The notes: generated from the letters alone by a model not told the origin. A stretch of DNA of 64,000 nt from an uncultured Prevotellaceae bacterium (GCA_902768785.1 CACXMM010000018.1:16084-80083); one strand, 5' to 3'; shown: positions 33,789 through 44,398, counted from the first letter of the stretch. Translations and numbers: made by a program.

Positions 33789-34502
33789 ATGAGAAGAAGA
33801 TGGATGATGGTGATGGCAGGAATGTTGTTCTTCCTGCCTACCTTGGCACAGGAAGAGCCTTGGCGGAACAACGGATCGTTCGATATTGGCTTTGCCGCTG
33901 ATGCATGGAACATCGAGTTAGGATACAACCGTATGCTGACCCCCTTCATGGGAGCCGGCATCGGACTGATGATCGACAACGAATACGACAGTAGCGGTCT
34001 GATGGACTATCTAATGGAGAGCTTGTCGGACAACAATTCCTATGACAGTTATGATGAGGATCGTATCATGCGACTGAGCCTCATCCCACAGCTCACCTTG
34101 CGCACTCCTACCCTGCGGCTCAGCAGGAAAACGGATCCGGGAGACGGTCTGCTGCTACAGGTGCAGCCGGGCATCATGCTCAGTTTCCCCGTCAACGAGA
34201 CAGAAGAGGTGCCCGACTACCGTGCTGTCCCACAGATACCAAAGGGCAAAACGGGGTACCACTACTATACTCTGCCCACGGTACGGGTGAAGAATGAGAA
34301 CGGACACTGGTGCTACTGGCGGCTTCGTGCTGCACTGGGCTATCAGTTAGGAGCCGGTTTCCTCTATGTGGCCTACAGCGTGTCGAACTACAGTATCTAC
34401 GACAGCCGTCGTAACATCCGTCTCGACGGAAAACCCATCCACGACTACCCCAAACATCGGTTGACACATACCGTGTCGGTAGGGTTCAACATCGCATTTT
34501 AA
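33789..34502 (+). CDS. Small outer membrane beta-barrel protein
   Basis: 237 residues with a signal peptide (MRRRWMMVMAGMLFFLPTLAQ). The mature part has alternating hydrophobic strands (FDIGFAADAWNIELGYNRML; MGAGIGLMIDNEYDS) and ends in SVGFNIAF, with a terminal Phe, as in 8-10 strand outer membrane barrels. It follows the FecR pseudogene and closes the receptor locus. Function unknown. Confidence 0.7.
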   Translation: MRRRWMMVMAGMLFFLPTLAQEEPWRNNGSFDIGFAADAWNIELGYNRMLTPFMGAGIGLMIDNEYDSSGLMDYLMESLSDNNSYDSYDEDRIMRLSLIPQLTLRTPTLRLSRKTDPGDGLLLQVQPGIMLSFPVNETEEVPDYRAVPQIPKGKTGYHYYTLPTVRVKNENGHWCYWRLRAALGYQLGAGFLYVAYSVSNYSIYDSRRNIRLDGKPIHDYPKHRLTHTVSVGFNIAF

Positions 34503-34570
34503 TCGATCAAGAGCTTCCGCATACGAAACAAATAAGCACACAATTATTTGCTTTTGTGCTCGTTTATTTA

Positions 34571-34578
34571 TACCTTTG
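34571..34578 (+). promoter_or_regulatory. -7 promoter box of the carbonic anhydrase gene
   Basis: TACCTTTG; leader of about 45 bases. It excludes the in-frame start at 34556. Confidence 0.6.
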
Positions 34579-34630
34579 CAGCATAGATATAGGAGTAAAT
34601 AATAACTATCGTTATATAGTAAAAAAGGAA

Positions 34631-35140
34631 ATGGCTTTAATCAAAGAAGTGAACGGTCTGGCTCCGAAATGGGGTAAGAACTGCTATTTTAGTGAGAACG
34701 CCACGATTGTGGGCGAAGTAGTGATGGGTGATGAGTGCTCGGTGTGGTTCAATGCCGTGGTGCGCGGTGATGTGTGCCATATCCATATCGGTGACCGTAC
34801 GAATGTGCAAGACGGTGCTGTGCTGCATACTACTTATAAGATCGGACCGCTGCACATCGGTAGCGACGTGACCATCGGCCATAATGCCACTGTTCATGCC
34901 TGCACCATTCACGACCACTGCCTCATCGGTATGGGCTCAACGTTGCTCGATAACTGCGAGATAGGCGAAGGCTCCATCGTGGCCGCTGGTGCTTTGGTAC
35001 TTCAAAACACAAAGATTCCTGCAGGGGAGATCTGGGGCGGTGTTCCCGCCAAATTCATCAAACAGGTACGTCCAGGACAGACCGACAATGCTGCCCACTA
35101 TGTGGCATACATGGACTGGTACCGCGATCGCGAAGAATAA
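34631..35140 (+). CDS. Gamma-class carbonic anhydrase-family protein
   Basis: 169 residues; the start at 34631 (MALIKEVNGLAPKWGKNCYF) matches the family. A left-handed beta-helix with hexapeptide repeats carries the metal-ligand His residues in CHIHIGDRTNVQDGAVLH and IGHNATVHACTIHDHCLIG. Such proteins bind zinc or iron and may hydrate CO2; many homologues (YrdA/PaaY-like) have other or no known activity. It is a trimeric cytosolic protein. Convergent with waaA. Confidence 0.88.
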   Translation: MALIKEVNGLAPKWGKNCYFSENATIVGEVVMGDECSVWFNAVVRGDVCHIHIGDRTNVQDGAVLHTTYKIGPLHIGSDVTIGHNATVHACTIHDHCLIGMGSTLLDNCEIGEGSIVAAGALVLQNTKIPAGEIWGGVPAKFIKQVRPGQTDNAAHYVAYMDWYRDREE

Positions 35141-35162
35141 GATTTCTTCGCACAAGAAGTGA

Positions 35163-36425
35163 TTACAGCTTGACGGAAGCTAAGACTTTGTCGGTGGCAC
35201 CGGCCTGATCTTTGACAAAATGTCCGGCCTGACTGCCGCTTTGTTTCAGGAAGGATTCGTCGGAGGCGAAGCGCTGCATGAGGGCGGCGAATTCGTCGTA
35301 GTCTTTGATTTCGAAACCGCCGCCGCAGGCCTTCAGTCCCTGCGCCTCCTGGAACTTCTTGTTGTTGGGGCCGAAGATGACGGGCATGTCCCACACGGCT
35401 GCCTCCAAAGTGTTGTGGATACCCACGCCGAAACCACCGCCGATATAGGCCACATTGCCATAGTTGTAGATACTGCTCAACAGTCCGAAGCAATCGATGA
35501 TGAGCGTGTCAGCCTGTGCAGCCTCCTCACGGGTGGTCTGGGTAAAGCGGACAATTTTACGGTCGTTGGCTGTTTGCAGCTTCGTGATAATCTGCTGCAA
35601 ATGGTCTTCGCCGATGACATGCGGGGCAATGATGAGTTTCCAGTCGCGACGCTCATTGAAGTAGCGGATGAAGATATCCTCGTCGGGAGGCCATGATGAC
35701 CCAGCCACAAACACCTTGATATCTTCTTCGCTCCGTACCTCTGTTCCTTCGTTTCCTCTTACAAAAGCCTCAACGATAGGCAACTGCTTCGCCAGTGATT
35801 TGATGGTCATGACGCGGTCGAAACGGGTATCACCCACAATCTCTGTCTCGGTGATACCAATCTTTGCCAATAGCTGGCGGCTCTCCTCATTCTGCACAAA
35901 GAACTTGGTGAAGCATTTCAGCACATGAGAATAGGCTCGCCCATACCAACGAAAGAAGATCTGGTCAGGACGGAAAATACTGCTCACGCTATAGGTAGGA
36001 ACACCGCGATGCTTCAGGATATGCAGATAGTTGTACCAGAACTCGTACTTGATGAAGAATGCCGTCACGGGCTTGATGGTGCGCAGGAAACGACGCGCAT
36101 TGGTTACCGTGTCGATGGGCAGGTAGGTAATGATGTCGGCACCCTCGTAGTTCTTCCTCACCTGATAGCCTGAAGGCGAGAAGAAGGTGAGCAGGATCTT
36201 GTACTCGGGATGCTGCAGACGGATACGCTCGATGATGGGACGCCCCTGCTCAAACTCACCAAGAGAGGCAGCATGCACCCAAACATATTTGGCATTGGGA
36301 TCCACTTTCTGCTTCAATGTCTTGAAAGCAGCACGCTGTCCACGCCACATCAACCGCACCTTATGATCGAAGATGGCAGCAATGGCAATGCCGAGCTGGA
36401 TGACATACATAATTATAATGTACAT
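35163..36425 (-). CDS. waaA: 3-deoxy-D-manno-octulosonic acid transferase
   Basis: 420 residues. A membrane-anchoring N terminus (MYIIIMYVIQLGIAIAAIFD) is followed by the first Rossmann domain with VHAASLGEFEQGRPIIE (catalytic Glu, about E57), FFSPSGYQVRKNY and FIKYEFWYNYL. The second domain has VGDTRFDRV, AGSSWPPDED, APHVIGEDHL, IGGGFGVGIHNTLEAAVW and PVIFGPNN. It adds one or more Kdo residues to lipid IVA at the inner membrane face, an essential step in lipid A-core synthesis. Met at 36410 is an alternative start. Confidence 0.93.
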   Translation of the reverse strand: MYIIIMYVIQLGIAIAAIFDHKVRLMWRGQRAAFKTLKQKVDPNAKYVWVHAASLGEFEQGRPIIERIRLQHPEYKILLTFFSPSGYQVRKNYEGADIITYLPIDTVTNARRFLRTIKPVTAFFIKYEFWYNYLHILKHRGVPTYSVSSIFRPDQIFFRWYGRAYSHVLKCFTKFFVQNEESRQLLAKIGITETEIVGDTRFDRVMTIKSLAKQLPIVEAFVRGNEGTEVRSEEDIKVFVAGSSWPPDEDIFIRYFNERRDWKLIIAPHVIGEDHLQQIITKLQTANDRKIVRFTQTTREEAAQADTLIIDCFGLLSSIYNYGNVAYIGGGFGVGIHNTLEAAVWDMPVIFGPNNKKFQEAQGLKACGGGFEIKDYDEFAALMQRFASDESFLKQSGSQAGHFVKDQAGATDKVLASVKL

Positions 36426-36462
36426 ACGCTGGTGTTTAGGGGTTCGGGAGTTAATGATATTT

Positions 36463-36542
36463 CGTTATATCGTTATATCGTTATATCGTTATGTCGTTAT
36501 ACCGTTATATCGTTATACCGTAATTTCGATATTTCGTTATAA
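36463..36542. repeat. Minisatellite of ten 8-bp units between waaA and gltX
   Basis: Ten back-to-back units of CGTTATAT and close variants (CGTTATGT, CGTTATAC, CGTAATTT, CGATATTT, CGTTATAA). It fills most of the gap between the gltX stop (36559) and the waaA start (36425). Copy number is likely to vary by slippage and would change the spacing upstream of waaA. Confidence 0.85.
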
Positions 36543-36558
36543 CGAACGGCACGGATCG

Positions 36559-38076
36559 TCAGCAAAGCACTTCGATGGCGCGACGCAGTCGTCGCAGCGT
36601 CTCCTCCTTGCCTAAGAAAGCAGAGATATCGAACATACCGGGACCCTTTCCGATACCAACGAGTGCCAAACGGAACGCATTCATCACATCGCCTAACTTA
36701 TAACCCTGCTTCTCTACCCATGCCAAGACGACAGGCTCCTGTCCCTCGATGGAGAAATCAGTGATGCCTTCGAGCACATCCGCCAGTTCACCCATCACCT
36801 TGGCAGAGTCTTCTTTCCAACGTTTCTTTACCGTCTTCTCGTCATACTCCGTTGGTGGGATGAAGAAGAACGAGCAGAGGGGCCACAGTTCCTTGACGAA
36901 GTTCACACGGTCCTTCATCATGTGCACCACCTGTCGCACCCGATCCATTGATTCCTCTACACCATTGCCACCCACAATGGGAGCAAAGAGCTGGGCTATC
37001 TCTTCATCACTCTTCTTCAGGATATACTCATGGTTGAACCAGATTCCTTTCTGGTAATCGAACCTCGCCCCAGCCTTCGAACATTTGGAGATATCAAACT
37101 GTTCCACGAGCTCATCCAAGGTGAACAGTTCCTGTTCTGTACCAGGATTCCATCCCAGCAGTGCCAAGAAATTGATGACTGCCTCAGGGAAATAGCCCTG
37201 CTCACGGAAGCCATTAGACACCTCACCCGTCTTCGGGTCATGCCACTCCAGCGGGAACACAGGGAATCCCAAGCGGTCACCGTCGCGTTTTGACAGCTTG
37301 CCCTTGCCATCGGGTTTCAACAACAGCGGCAGATGGGCAAACTGCGGCATCGTATCCTCCCAGCCAAAAGCCCGATAGAGCAACACATGCAAGGGAGCAC
37401 TGGGCAGCCACTCCTCACCACGGATCACATGACTGATCTCCATCAGGTGGTCATCCACGATATTAGCCAGATGGTAGGTAGGCAGTTCGTCAGCACTTTT
37501 GTAGAGCACTTTGTCATCGAGGATATCACTCTTGATCACCACATCGCCGCGAATCAAATCATGCACATGCACATCCTCACCCGGCTCCACCTTGAAACGC
37601 ACCACATACTGCTTACCATCAGCCACCAGTTGCTCCGTCTCCTCAGCAGAGAGAGTCAGTGAGTTACGCATCATGCCACGGGTATGAGCATCGTATTGGA
37701 AGTTCTTGATCTCCGCACGTTTTGCCTCCAACTCCTCTGGGGTGTCGAAAGCGATATATGCCTTGCCTTCTTCAAGCAGCTGATCCACGTACCTCTTGTA
37801 GATGGTACGACGCTCACTCTGACGATAGGGACCATAGTTACCACCATAGCTGACACCTTCATCGAATTTGATGCCCAACCAACGGAACGACTCAATGATA
37901 TATTCTTCGGCTCCAGGTACGAAACGATTACTGTCAGTATCCTCGATACGGAACACCAAATCTCCATGATGCTGACGAGCGAACAGATAATTATACAAGG
38001 CGGTACGTACTCCGCCAATATGCAATGCGCCTGTTGGACTGGGCGCAAAACGTACTCTTACTCTTCTTTCTGACAT
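36559..38076 (-). CDS. gltX: Glutamyl-tRNA synthetase
   Basis: 505 residues. The HIGH motif is in [20 protein letters not shown], and KMSKS is [12 protein letters not shown]. The anticodon-binding helical C-terminal part (about 320-505) is present. Class I synthetase that charges tRNA-Glu. It has a TAACTTTG promoter box just upstream, divergent from the PgpH-like gene. The waaA gene follows on the same strand after the minisatellite. Confidence 0.96.
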   Translation of the reverse strand: MSERRVRVRFAPSPTGALHIGGVRTALYNYLFARQHHGDLVFRIEDTDSNRFVPGAEEYIIESFRWLGIKFDEGVSYGGNYGPYRQSERRTIYKRYVDQLLEEGKAYIAFDTPEELEAKRAEIKNFQYDAHTRGMMRNSLTLSAEETEQLVADGKQYVVRFKVEPGEDVHVHDLIRGDVVIKSDILDDKVLYKSADELPTYHLANIVDDHLMEISHVIRGEEWLPSAPLHVLLYRAFGWEDTMPQFAHLPLLLKPDGKGKLSKRDGDRLGFPVFPLEWHDPKTGEVSNGFREQGYFPEAVINFLALLGWNPGTEQELFTLDELVEQFDISKCSKAGARFDYQKGIWFNHEYILKKSDEEIAQLFAPIVGGNGVEESMDRVRQVVHMMKDRVNFVKELWPLCSFFFIPPTEYDEKTVKKRWKEDSAKVMGELADVLEGITDFSIEGQEPVVLAWVEKQGYKLGDVMNAFRLALVGIGKGPGMFDISAFLGKEETLRRLRRAIEVLC

Positions 38077-38096
38077 TTTATATTGGTTTTTGGGTG

Positions 38097-38123
38097 CAAA
38101 GTTAGTTATTTTTATTACTTTTG
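38097..38123. promoter_or_regulatory. Back-to-back -7 boxes of gltX (minus) and the HD phosphodiesterase gene (plus)
   Basis: TAACTTTG on the minus strand (38104-38097) serves gltX, 20 bases from its ATG. TACTTTTG on the plus strand (38116-38123) serves the gene starting at 38151. The two boxes are 11 bases apart, so the -33 regions overlap. Confidence 0.6.
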
Positions 38124-38150
38124 CAAAGGAAAGATAAGAAAAAGAACAAA

Positions 38151-40202
38151 ATGAATAAATTCACCAGCCCAGAAAACCGCTATTGGCGCAATCTGCTCAC
38201 ACGATCCACGTTGGTTGTCGTCTCTGTTGTCATCATCGTGTGGTTCCTCCCCAGGAACAGCGGGCCTCAGTTCCGCTACGATGTGGGAAAGCCATGGATG
38301 TACGGTTCGCTCATCGCCAACTTCGACTTTCCCATCTACAAGACCGATGAGAGCATCAAGGCCGAACAAGACAGTCTTCTCAGCCTCTTCGAACCTTATT
38401 ATAATTATAAGGTGGAGGTAGAGAAGAACCAACTGGCACGGTTCTACGAGAAATACAAAGAAGGCATCCCTGGTCTTTCGAAAGATTATGTCACCACCAT
38501 CATCGACAGACTACACCGCTTGTATCAGGCAGGTATCATGAACCAGTCTGACTATTCCACGAACTTCAAGGACTCCACCAGCTACGTCAGGGTGGTCAAC
38601 GGGAAATCAGCCACCAGTACGCAGATCAACTGCATCTACTCCACCATGGCGGCCTACGAGCAGCTGTTCCAAGACGAGAAGTTAGGAGCACAACGGCAGA
38701 TCCTCCAGAAATGCAACCTGAACGAATATCTCGTACCGAACCTCGTTTATGACAAGGAACGCAGTGAGACGGAGAAAGCAGACATGCTGAGCAGTATTGC
38801 GCTTGCCAGTGGCATGGTGCTTACCGGTCAGAAGATCATCGACCGTGGTGAGATTGTTGACAACCACACTTTCCGTGTGCTGAGCAGTCTTGAGCGTGAG
38901 ATGGTGCGACGTAGTGCCAGTAACAGTGAGATCTCCTCAACCATCGCCGGACAAGCACTCTTTGTGAGTATCCTGATGATTCTCTTTACGATGTACATTG
39001 CCCTGTTCCGCAAGGATTATTTCGACAAGCCACGTAGTCTGATGATGCTCTATTCGCTCATCACCCTCTTCCCGATCCTCGTCTCCCTGATGATGGAACA
39101 CAATGTGCTGAGCGTGTACGTGCTGCCATTTGCCATTGCCCCCATCTTCATCCGCGTGTTCATGGACTCACGAACGGCATTCATCTCACATGTCGTGATG
39201 ATCCTCATCTGTGCCGCTGCGGTAAAGTACCAGTATGAGTTCATCATCATCCAGCTGGTCGCTGGTTTGGTGGCTATCTATTCCTTACGTGAACTCTCAC
39301 AGCGGGCACAGCTGTTCAAGACGGCCATTCTCGTCACGGCAGGCAGCAGCGCCATCTATTTCGCCCTGCAGCTCATGCAAGACAACAGTATCCTCACCAT
39401 GGATCACAGCATGTACAAGCATTTCGTCGCCAACGGTGTGATGCTTCTCTTTGCCTATCCGCTGATGTTAGTGGTGGAGAAGGCATTCGGGTTCATCTCG
39501 AACGTCACCCTCATCGAGCTGTCGAACACCAGCAAGGACCTGCTGCGCAAGATGAGCGAGGTGGCCCCCGGCACCTTCCAGCATTCCATCATGGTGGGTA
39601 ACTTAGCAGCTGCCATCTCCGACAAGATCGGCGCAAAGACCCAGCTGGTCAGGACCGGTGCCCTTTACCATGACATTGGAAAGATCCAGAACCCTGCTTT
39701 CTTCACAGAGAATCAGGCAGGCAAGAACCCGCTGAACAAGATGGACAGCAAGTCAGCAGCCCAAGTGATCATCAACCATGTGACAGAAGGACTGAAACTG
39801 GCTGACAAATACAACCTGCCTGCCGTCATCAAGGAGTTCATTAACACCCATCACGGCAAGGGGAAGACCAAGTACTTCTACATTACATACAAAAACGAGC
39901 ATCCCAAAGAGGAGATCGATGAGAGCGTCTTCTCCTACAGCGGACCAAACCCCTTCACTCGTGAACAAGCTATCCTGATGATGGCGGATACCGTGGAGGC
40001 AGCTTCACGTTCGCTACCCGAATATACAGAGGAGAGCATCAGTAACCTGGTGAACAAACTGATTGACGGTCAGGTGAGTGACGGCTATTTCACCGACTGT
40101 CCCATCAACTTCCACGACATCAGTGTAGCCAAACAAGTACTCATCGACAGACTAAAGACCATCTATCACACCCGCATCAGCTATCCTGAACTGAAAAAAT
40201 AA
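38151..40202 (+). CDS. Seven-membrane HD-domain phosphodiesterase, PgpH-like
   Basis: 683 residues from the ATG at 38151. A 7TMR-HDED-type extracytoplasmic N-terminal domain (about 50-270) follows a first membrane helix; then come a six-helix block (about 280-440) and a cytosolic HD domain with [33 protein letters not shown] (HD pair), [13 protein letters not shown] and [14 protein letters not shown]. This is the arrangement of PgpH, which hydrolyses cyclic di-AMP. In Bacteroidota the family is a usual partner of DisA/CdaA-type cyclases. Substrate assigned by family, not shown. Confidence 0.85.
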   Translation: MNKFTSPENRYWRNLLTRSTLVVVSVVIIVWFLPRNSGPQFRYDVGKPWMYGSLIANFDFPIYKTDESIKAEQDSLLSLFEPYYNYKVEVEKNQLARFYEKYKEGIPGLSKDYVTTIIDRLHRLYQAGIMNQSDYSTNFKDSTSYVRVVNGKSATSTQINCIYSTMAAYEQLFQDEKLGAQRQILQKCNLNEYLVPNLVYDKERSETEKADMLSSIALASGMVLTGQKIIDRGEIVDNHTFRVLSSLEREMVRRSASNSEISSTIAGQALFVSILMILFTMYIALFRKDYFDKPRSLMMLYSLITLFPILVSLMMEHNVLSVYVLPFAIAPIFIRVFMDSRTAFISHVVMILICAAAVKYQYEFIIIQLVAGLVAIYSLRELSQRAQLFKTAILVTAGSSAIYFALQLMQDNSILTMDHSMYKHFVANGVMLLFAYPLMLVVEKAFGFISNVTLIELSNTSKDLLRKMSEVAPGTFQHSIMVGNLAAAISDKIGAKTQLVRTGALYHDIGKIQNPAFFTENQAGKNPLNKMDSKSAAQVIINHVTEGLKLADKYNLPAVIKEFINTHHGKGKTKYFYITYKNEHPKEEIDESVFSYSGPNPFTREQAILMMADTVEAASRSLPEYTEESISNLVNKLIDGQVSDGYFTDCPINFHDISVAKQVLIDRLKTIYHTRISYPELKK

Positions 40203-40355
40203 AGACAGAGCGAAGGCTTGTTGAGCCTGAATGATTGTTTCTAAAGCCACATCAATCTTTGCACATTTCAGCTGTTTTGTGCAGAGATTGGATGTTGTTT
40301 ATTTAATTAACGTTAATAAATGTGCGCGATTGCAGGAAATTCAGAACAATCTAAA

Positions 40356-40363
40356 TAACTTTG
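40356..40363 (+). promoter_or_regulatory. -7 promoter box of the FadL-like porin gene
   Basis: TAACTTTG, with a leader of about 20 bases before the ATG at 40391, after a 150-base AT-rich gap. Confidence 0.5.
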
Positions 40364-40390
40364 CAGCCAAGAATTTTAAAAGTATTTAAG

Positions 40391-41923
40391 ATGAATAAAT
40401 TAAAATTTGTTAGCATCGTTTTCATGATGACATCTGTCTGCAACCTTTGGGCAGGCGGAATTCTTACAAACACCAATCAGAATGTAGCATTTAACCGTAC
40501 CATGGCTCGCGATGGAGCCATTGGAATCGACGGTGTCTATAGCAACCCCGCAGGCGTTGCTTTCCTTGATAACGGCTGGCATCTGTCTTTTAACTGGCAG
40601 GTAGCCTTTCAGACCCGTACCATTCTGACCACGAACCCTGACTTTGCCATGGGTATGAGAAACGACGGGGCAACCACCAAGAAGTTCAAGGGTGAGGCCT
40701 TCGCTCCCGTAATCCCATCTATCCAGGCTGCCTATAACTGGGGGAAATGGAGTCTGCAAGGAAACTTCGGTGTCACTGGCGGTGGAGGAAAGTGTGAGTT
40801 TGATGATGGTATCGGTTCCTTCGAAAGTGCCGTAGGTGCCATTGCCAATCAGCTGCAACCATTAGGAGCCACCGGCTACGATGTGAACGGATACATGCGT
40901 GGTCGTCAGTTCTATTTCGGCTTCACACTGGGTGCCGCCTACAAGATAACCGACAACCTCTCTGTCTATGGAGGTGCCCGTTTGTTATACGGAACAGCCT
41001 CCTATAAAGCGCGCCTCAGCGATATCATGGTGAATACGGCAGCAGGTGCCGTTCCTTTTGGTACCTTCCTCGACAATGCCAACATGACCGTTGCTGGAGG
41101 TATTGCCCAATATGCCAATGGCATCAGTCAGATAGAGGCTGGTATCGCTCAATATCAGGCTGCGGGAGCACCTGTTCCCAGTGAGCTCACAGAAAAGCTC
41201 TCTGCCGCGACGGCTGCCAAGGCACAGTTGGAAGGAACCCAGCAGCGTCTGCAGACCTTGGATATCTATCGTGAGGGTGTGAGCTTGATGTCTGACCAAA
41301 GCGGTTTAGGTATCTCCCCTATTATCGGTATCGACTACAAGACCGGCAATTTCAACTTCGCCGCCAAGTATGAGTTCAAGACCCGTATGCGCATGGAGAA
41401 CAGTTCCACAGTGAAGGAGGCTCATCAGATTGATGCCGTCAACAAGTTCCAGGATGGCAAAAAAGTTCCTGAGGATCAGCCCGCTCTGCTCACCGCTGGT
41501 GTACAGTGGACAGCAGTGCCCAATGTGCGCATCAACGCCGGCTATCACCTCTTCTTCGACAAGTCAGCTCACTGGTACAACCATGAGGAGAGGAAACTTG
41601 ACGGTAACACCTGGGAAATCAACGGTGGTGCTGAATGGGATGTCACTGACAAGCTCACAGTGAGCGGTGGTATGCAAAAGACCAACTACGGGTTGTCTGA
41701 TGAATATATGAACGACATGTCGTTCGTGGTGAGCAGCTACTCTTTCGGTGTGGGTCTGGCCTACAAGATCAGTAAGAAGATGAAGCTAAACGTGGCCTAT
41801 TTCCAAACCAACTACGACCACTACAAGCAGGATGTGAAACCTGTTGCCACCAACGGTACCACACACAACGACTTCACCCGTACCAACAAGGTGCTTGGTG
41901 TAGGATTGGATATCGACTTCTAA
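40391..41923 (+). CDS. FadL/OmpP1-family outer membrane protein
   Basis: 510 residues from the ATG at 40391, with a signal peptide (MNKLKFVSIVFMMTSVCNLW-AG). The N terminus has the FadL hallmark GVYSNPAGVAFLDNGWHLS (NPAG). A long barrel follows, with an unusual Ala/Gln-rich helical insert (about 225-285; AQLEGTQQRLQTL), and it ends VLGVGLDIDF, with a terminal Phe. FadL proteins move hydrophobic compounds across the outer membrane. The substrate here is unknown. A stem with a T-rich tail (41937-41965) follows as terminator. Confidence 0.85.
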   Translation: MNKLKFVSIVFMMTSVCNLWAGGILTNTNQNVAFNRTMARDGAIGIDGVYSNPAGVAFLDNGWHLSFNWQVAFQTRTILTTNPDFAMGMRNDGATTKKFKGEAFAPVIPSIQAAYNWGKWSLQGNFGVTGGGGKCEFDDGIGSFESAVGAIANQLQPLGATGYDVNGYMRGRQFYFGFTLGAAYKITDNLSVYGGARLLYGTASYKARLSDIMVNTAAGAVPFGTFLDNANMTVAGGIAQYANGISQIEAGIAQYQAAGAPVPSELTEKLSAATAAKAQLEGTQQRLQTLDIYREGVSLMSDQSGLGISPIIGIDYKTGNFNFAAKYEFKTRMRMENSSTVKEAHQIDAVNKFQDGKKVPEDQPALLTAGVQWTAVPNVRINAGYHLFFDKSAHWYNHEERKLDGNTWEINGGAEWDVTDKLTVSGGMQKTNYGLSDEYMNDMSFVVSSYSFGVGLAYKISKKMKLNVAYFQTNYDHYKQDVKPVATNGTTHNDFTRTNKVLGVGLDIDF

Positions 41924-41936
41924 GTGGAGAATGGAG

Positions 41937-41965
41937 AATGAAGATTTTTACTCTTCATTTTTCAT
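41937..41965 (+). terminator. Terminator of the FadL-like gene
   Basis: AATGAAGA pairs with TCTTCATT around TTTTTAC and runs into TTTTCATTTT. It may also serve the convergent priA gene, whose stop is at 41967. Confidence 0.55.
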
Positions 41966-41966
41966 T

Positions 41967-44255
41967 TTACAATGGATCCACGTCGTAATACACTTGTAAC
42001 ATATTGTAGCGTGAGTCTTGTGTCATTTGCTCTTGAGCAAAGCGCAGGCACTCACGCACTTTCTTCATGTCTATCCCATTCTCCAGTTTCAATACAAGTT
42101 TACGGATATGCATGGATTTCACTTTGGCAATAGCAGGTTTATCGGGACCCAACACACGATCACCCAGCCATTGGCGCAGACGACTCCCCATCTCGATGCC
42201 TGCCGTATTCGCCACCTGTTCATAACGGTGCTTCAGGAACACATACACCAGATGATAATAAGGTGGATAACGGAAGGCGAGACGTTCTTCGAGCAGATCG
42301 TTGAAGAACCCCGTATAATCGTTTCTCACCACTTGCTGGATAACAGGCAACTGCGGACTCTTCGTCTGTAAGATCACCAGTCCGCGCTTTCCTTTCCTAC
42401 CAGCCCTGCCTGCCACCTGTGCCATCATCATATAGGCTTGTTCATAAGCACGGAAATCGGGATAGTTCAGCATCGAATCGGCATTGAGGATTCCCACCAC
42501 CGACACCCTGTCGAAGTCAAGCCCCTTACTGATCATCTGTGTACCGATGAGGATATGGGTACGTCCCGCAGCAAAGTCATTGATCAGTCGTTCGTAGGCG
42601 TTCCTTGTCCTTGTCGTATCCAGATCCATCCTTGCCACTCGCGCCTCCGGGAATATCTCCATGATCTGGTCTTCTATCTTCTCCGTGCCGAACCCTCGTC
42701 CGGTCAGGTTGGTATTCCCGCAGTTCGGACAGGCTGCCGGCACCTGATAGGTATAGCCGCAATAATGACAGGTCAGCTGTCCTAAGTTCTTATGATATGT
42801 GAGTGAGACATCACAGTGCTGACAATGGGGAACCCATCCGCACACCTTACATTCGATCATCGGAGCAAAACCACGACGGTTCTGGAACAGGATCACCTGC
42901 TCACCAGCCTCCAGGGCCTTGTGGATACTCGCCAATAAATGGGGAGAGAACGGCCCGTTCATCATTTTCCGCCTTTGCAGGTCACGGATATCCACCACCT
43001 GTATCTCTGGTAGCTGGATGTCCTGATAGCGTTTGTCCAACGTGACCAGTCCGTATTTTCCTTTCGTCGCATTATAGTAGCTCTCCATCGATGGGGTGGC
43101 GGTGCCCAGCAATACTTTGGGTGACAACGGGGATGACGAGGCGGCGATATGGGCCAGCATGATGGCCGTGCTGCGGGCATGATAACGCGGCATCGGCTCC
43201 TGTTGCTTGAACGAATTCTCGTGCTCCTCATCCACAATCACCAGTCCTAACCGCTGGAAAGGCAGGAACACCGCCGACCGTGCTCCCAGGATCACGTCAT
43301 AGGGGTTCGCCGACAGCTGCTTCTTCCAGATCTCCACCCGTTCGGCATCACTGTACTTAGAGTGGTAAATGCCCAACCGGTTGCCGAAGACCCGTTGCAA
43401 CCGCTCCCGCATCTGAACTGTCAGCGCAATCTCCGGCAACAGGTAAAGCACCTGTTCCTTCCGTTCCAATGCCTGTCTGATGAGATGGATATAGATCTCT
43501 GTCTTACCGCTGGAAGTGACGCCATGGAGCAGCACCACATTCCTGCTCAGGAACTGGAACAGGATCTGGTTATAAGCCTCCTGTTGGGCTGCATTCAGTT
43601 TCTTGATATTCTCCAGATGGGGCTCACCTCCAAAGTTCAGTCGTCCCACCTCTTTCTCATACACCATCAGGAAGCCTTTGTCTGTCAACTGCTTCAGGAT
43701 GACTGTGGTGCAATGGGAGTAGTTCATCAGTTCATCGCGTGTCACCTCGGCTACTGATGCCTCCGTCCCGTTCTCCTCGATTTCATCCCAATGTGAAAGT
43801 TGTAAGAAATCGATAAACACCTTCTGCTGTTTGGTGGCTCGTGCCAACATGTCCAGCGCGACATGCAGGGCACGTTCGTTGCGGAATTTCTCACCCAGCC
43901 CCACATAAAGCTCCATCTTCGGCTTATAACCATCCAGCACCTTCATGCCTTGGGGCAGTGCTGCATTATACACCTCACCAATGGGTGAGAGGTAATAGTC
44001 GGCGATCCATTGCCAGAGACGCAGCTGCAGATCGGTCATCACAGGCTGTTGATCGATCACCTGCAAGATCTCCCGCACGGTGAAGTCAGGCTTTTCCCCA
44101 TGACATCTCACAGCCATGGCCACATACTTCTTGCTCTTGCCCAACGGAACCCATACGCGCACCCCGAGTTTCACCTGCTCCTCCATTCCCTCAGGAACGG
44201 CGTAGGTGAAGTATCCCTCCAAAGGCAAGGGCAATATCACATCGACATATTTCAT
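41967..44255 (-). CDS. priA: Primosomal helicase PriA
   Basis: 762 residues. The N-terminal DNA-binding domain (MKYVDVILPLPLEGYFTYAV) matches the family start. Walker A is GVTSSGKTEIYIHLI, the DEAH-type box is VIVDEEHENS, and the eight zinc-binding cysteines are in CKVCGWVPHCQHC, CHYCGYTY and CPNCGN. Motifs V and VI follow (GTQMISKGLDFDRVSVVGIL; AQVAGRAGRKGK). PriA restarts collapsed replication forks by loading the replisome. A TATCTTTG box sits at 44267-44260, only 4 bases before the ATG. Confidence 0.95.
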   Translation of the reverse strand: MKYVDVILPLPLEGYFTYAVPEGMEEQVKLGVRVWVPLGKSKKYVAMAVRCHGEKPDFTVREILQVIDQQPVMTDLQLRLWQWIADYYLSPIGEVYNAALPQGMKVLDGYKPKMELYVGLGEKFRNERALHVALDMLARATKQQKVFIDFLQLSHWDEIEENGTEASVAEVTRDELMNYSHCTTVILKQLTDKGFLMVYEKEVGRLNFGGEPHLENIKKLNAAQQEAYNQILFQFLSRNVVLLHGVTSSGKTEIYIHLIRQALERKEQVLYLLPEIALTVQMRERLQRVFGNRLGIYHSKYSDAERVEIWKKQLSANPYDVILGARSAVFLPFQRLGLVIVDEEHENSFKQQEPMPRYHARSTAIMLAHIAASSSPLSPKVLLGTATPSMESYYNATKGKYGLVTLDKRYQDIQLPEIQVVDIRDLQRRKMMNGPFSPHLLASIHKALEAGEQVILFQNRRGFAPMIECKVCGWVPHCQHCDVSLTYHKNLGQLTCHYCGYTYQVPAACPNCGNTNLTGRGFGTEKIEDQIMEIFPEARVARMDLDTTRTRNAYERLINDFAAGRTHILIGTQMISKGLDFDRVSVVGILNADSMLNYPDFRAYEQAYMMMAQVAGRAGRKGKRGLVILQTKSPQLPVIQQVVRNDYTGFFNDLLEERLAFRYPPYYHLVYVFLKHRYEQVANTAGIEMGSRLRQWLGDRVLGPDKPAIAKVKSMHIRKLVLKLENGIDMKKVRECLRFAQEQMTQDSRYNMLQVYYDVDPL

Positions 44256-44259
44256 GCTG

Positions 44260-44267
44260 CAAAGATA
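44260..44267 (-). promoter_or_regulatory. -7 box directly before the priA ATG (possible leaderless mRNA)
   Basis: TATCTTTG followed by CAGC and ATG. With the usual distance from box to start site, transcription would begin at or next to the ATG. Confidence 0.5.
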
Positions 44268-44398
44268 CGACTATTTTTTGAAAGCACCCTATTTCACGTA
44301 AATTGTTTGGTGACATGCCAAATTATTTGTATCCTTAAGTTTCGAATGCAAAAACGCAAAAATCCTCACTTTTTGTTCGTTAATTCAGCGAAAATGTG

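Noticed and set aside
36463-36542. Possible CRISPR array
   Set aside because: The units are 8 bases, back to back, with no spacers.
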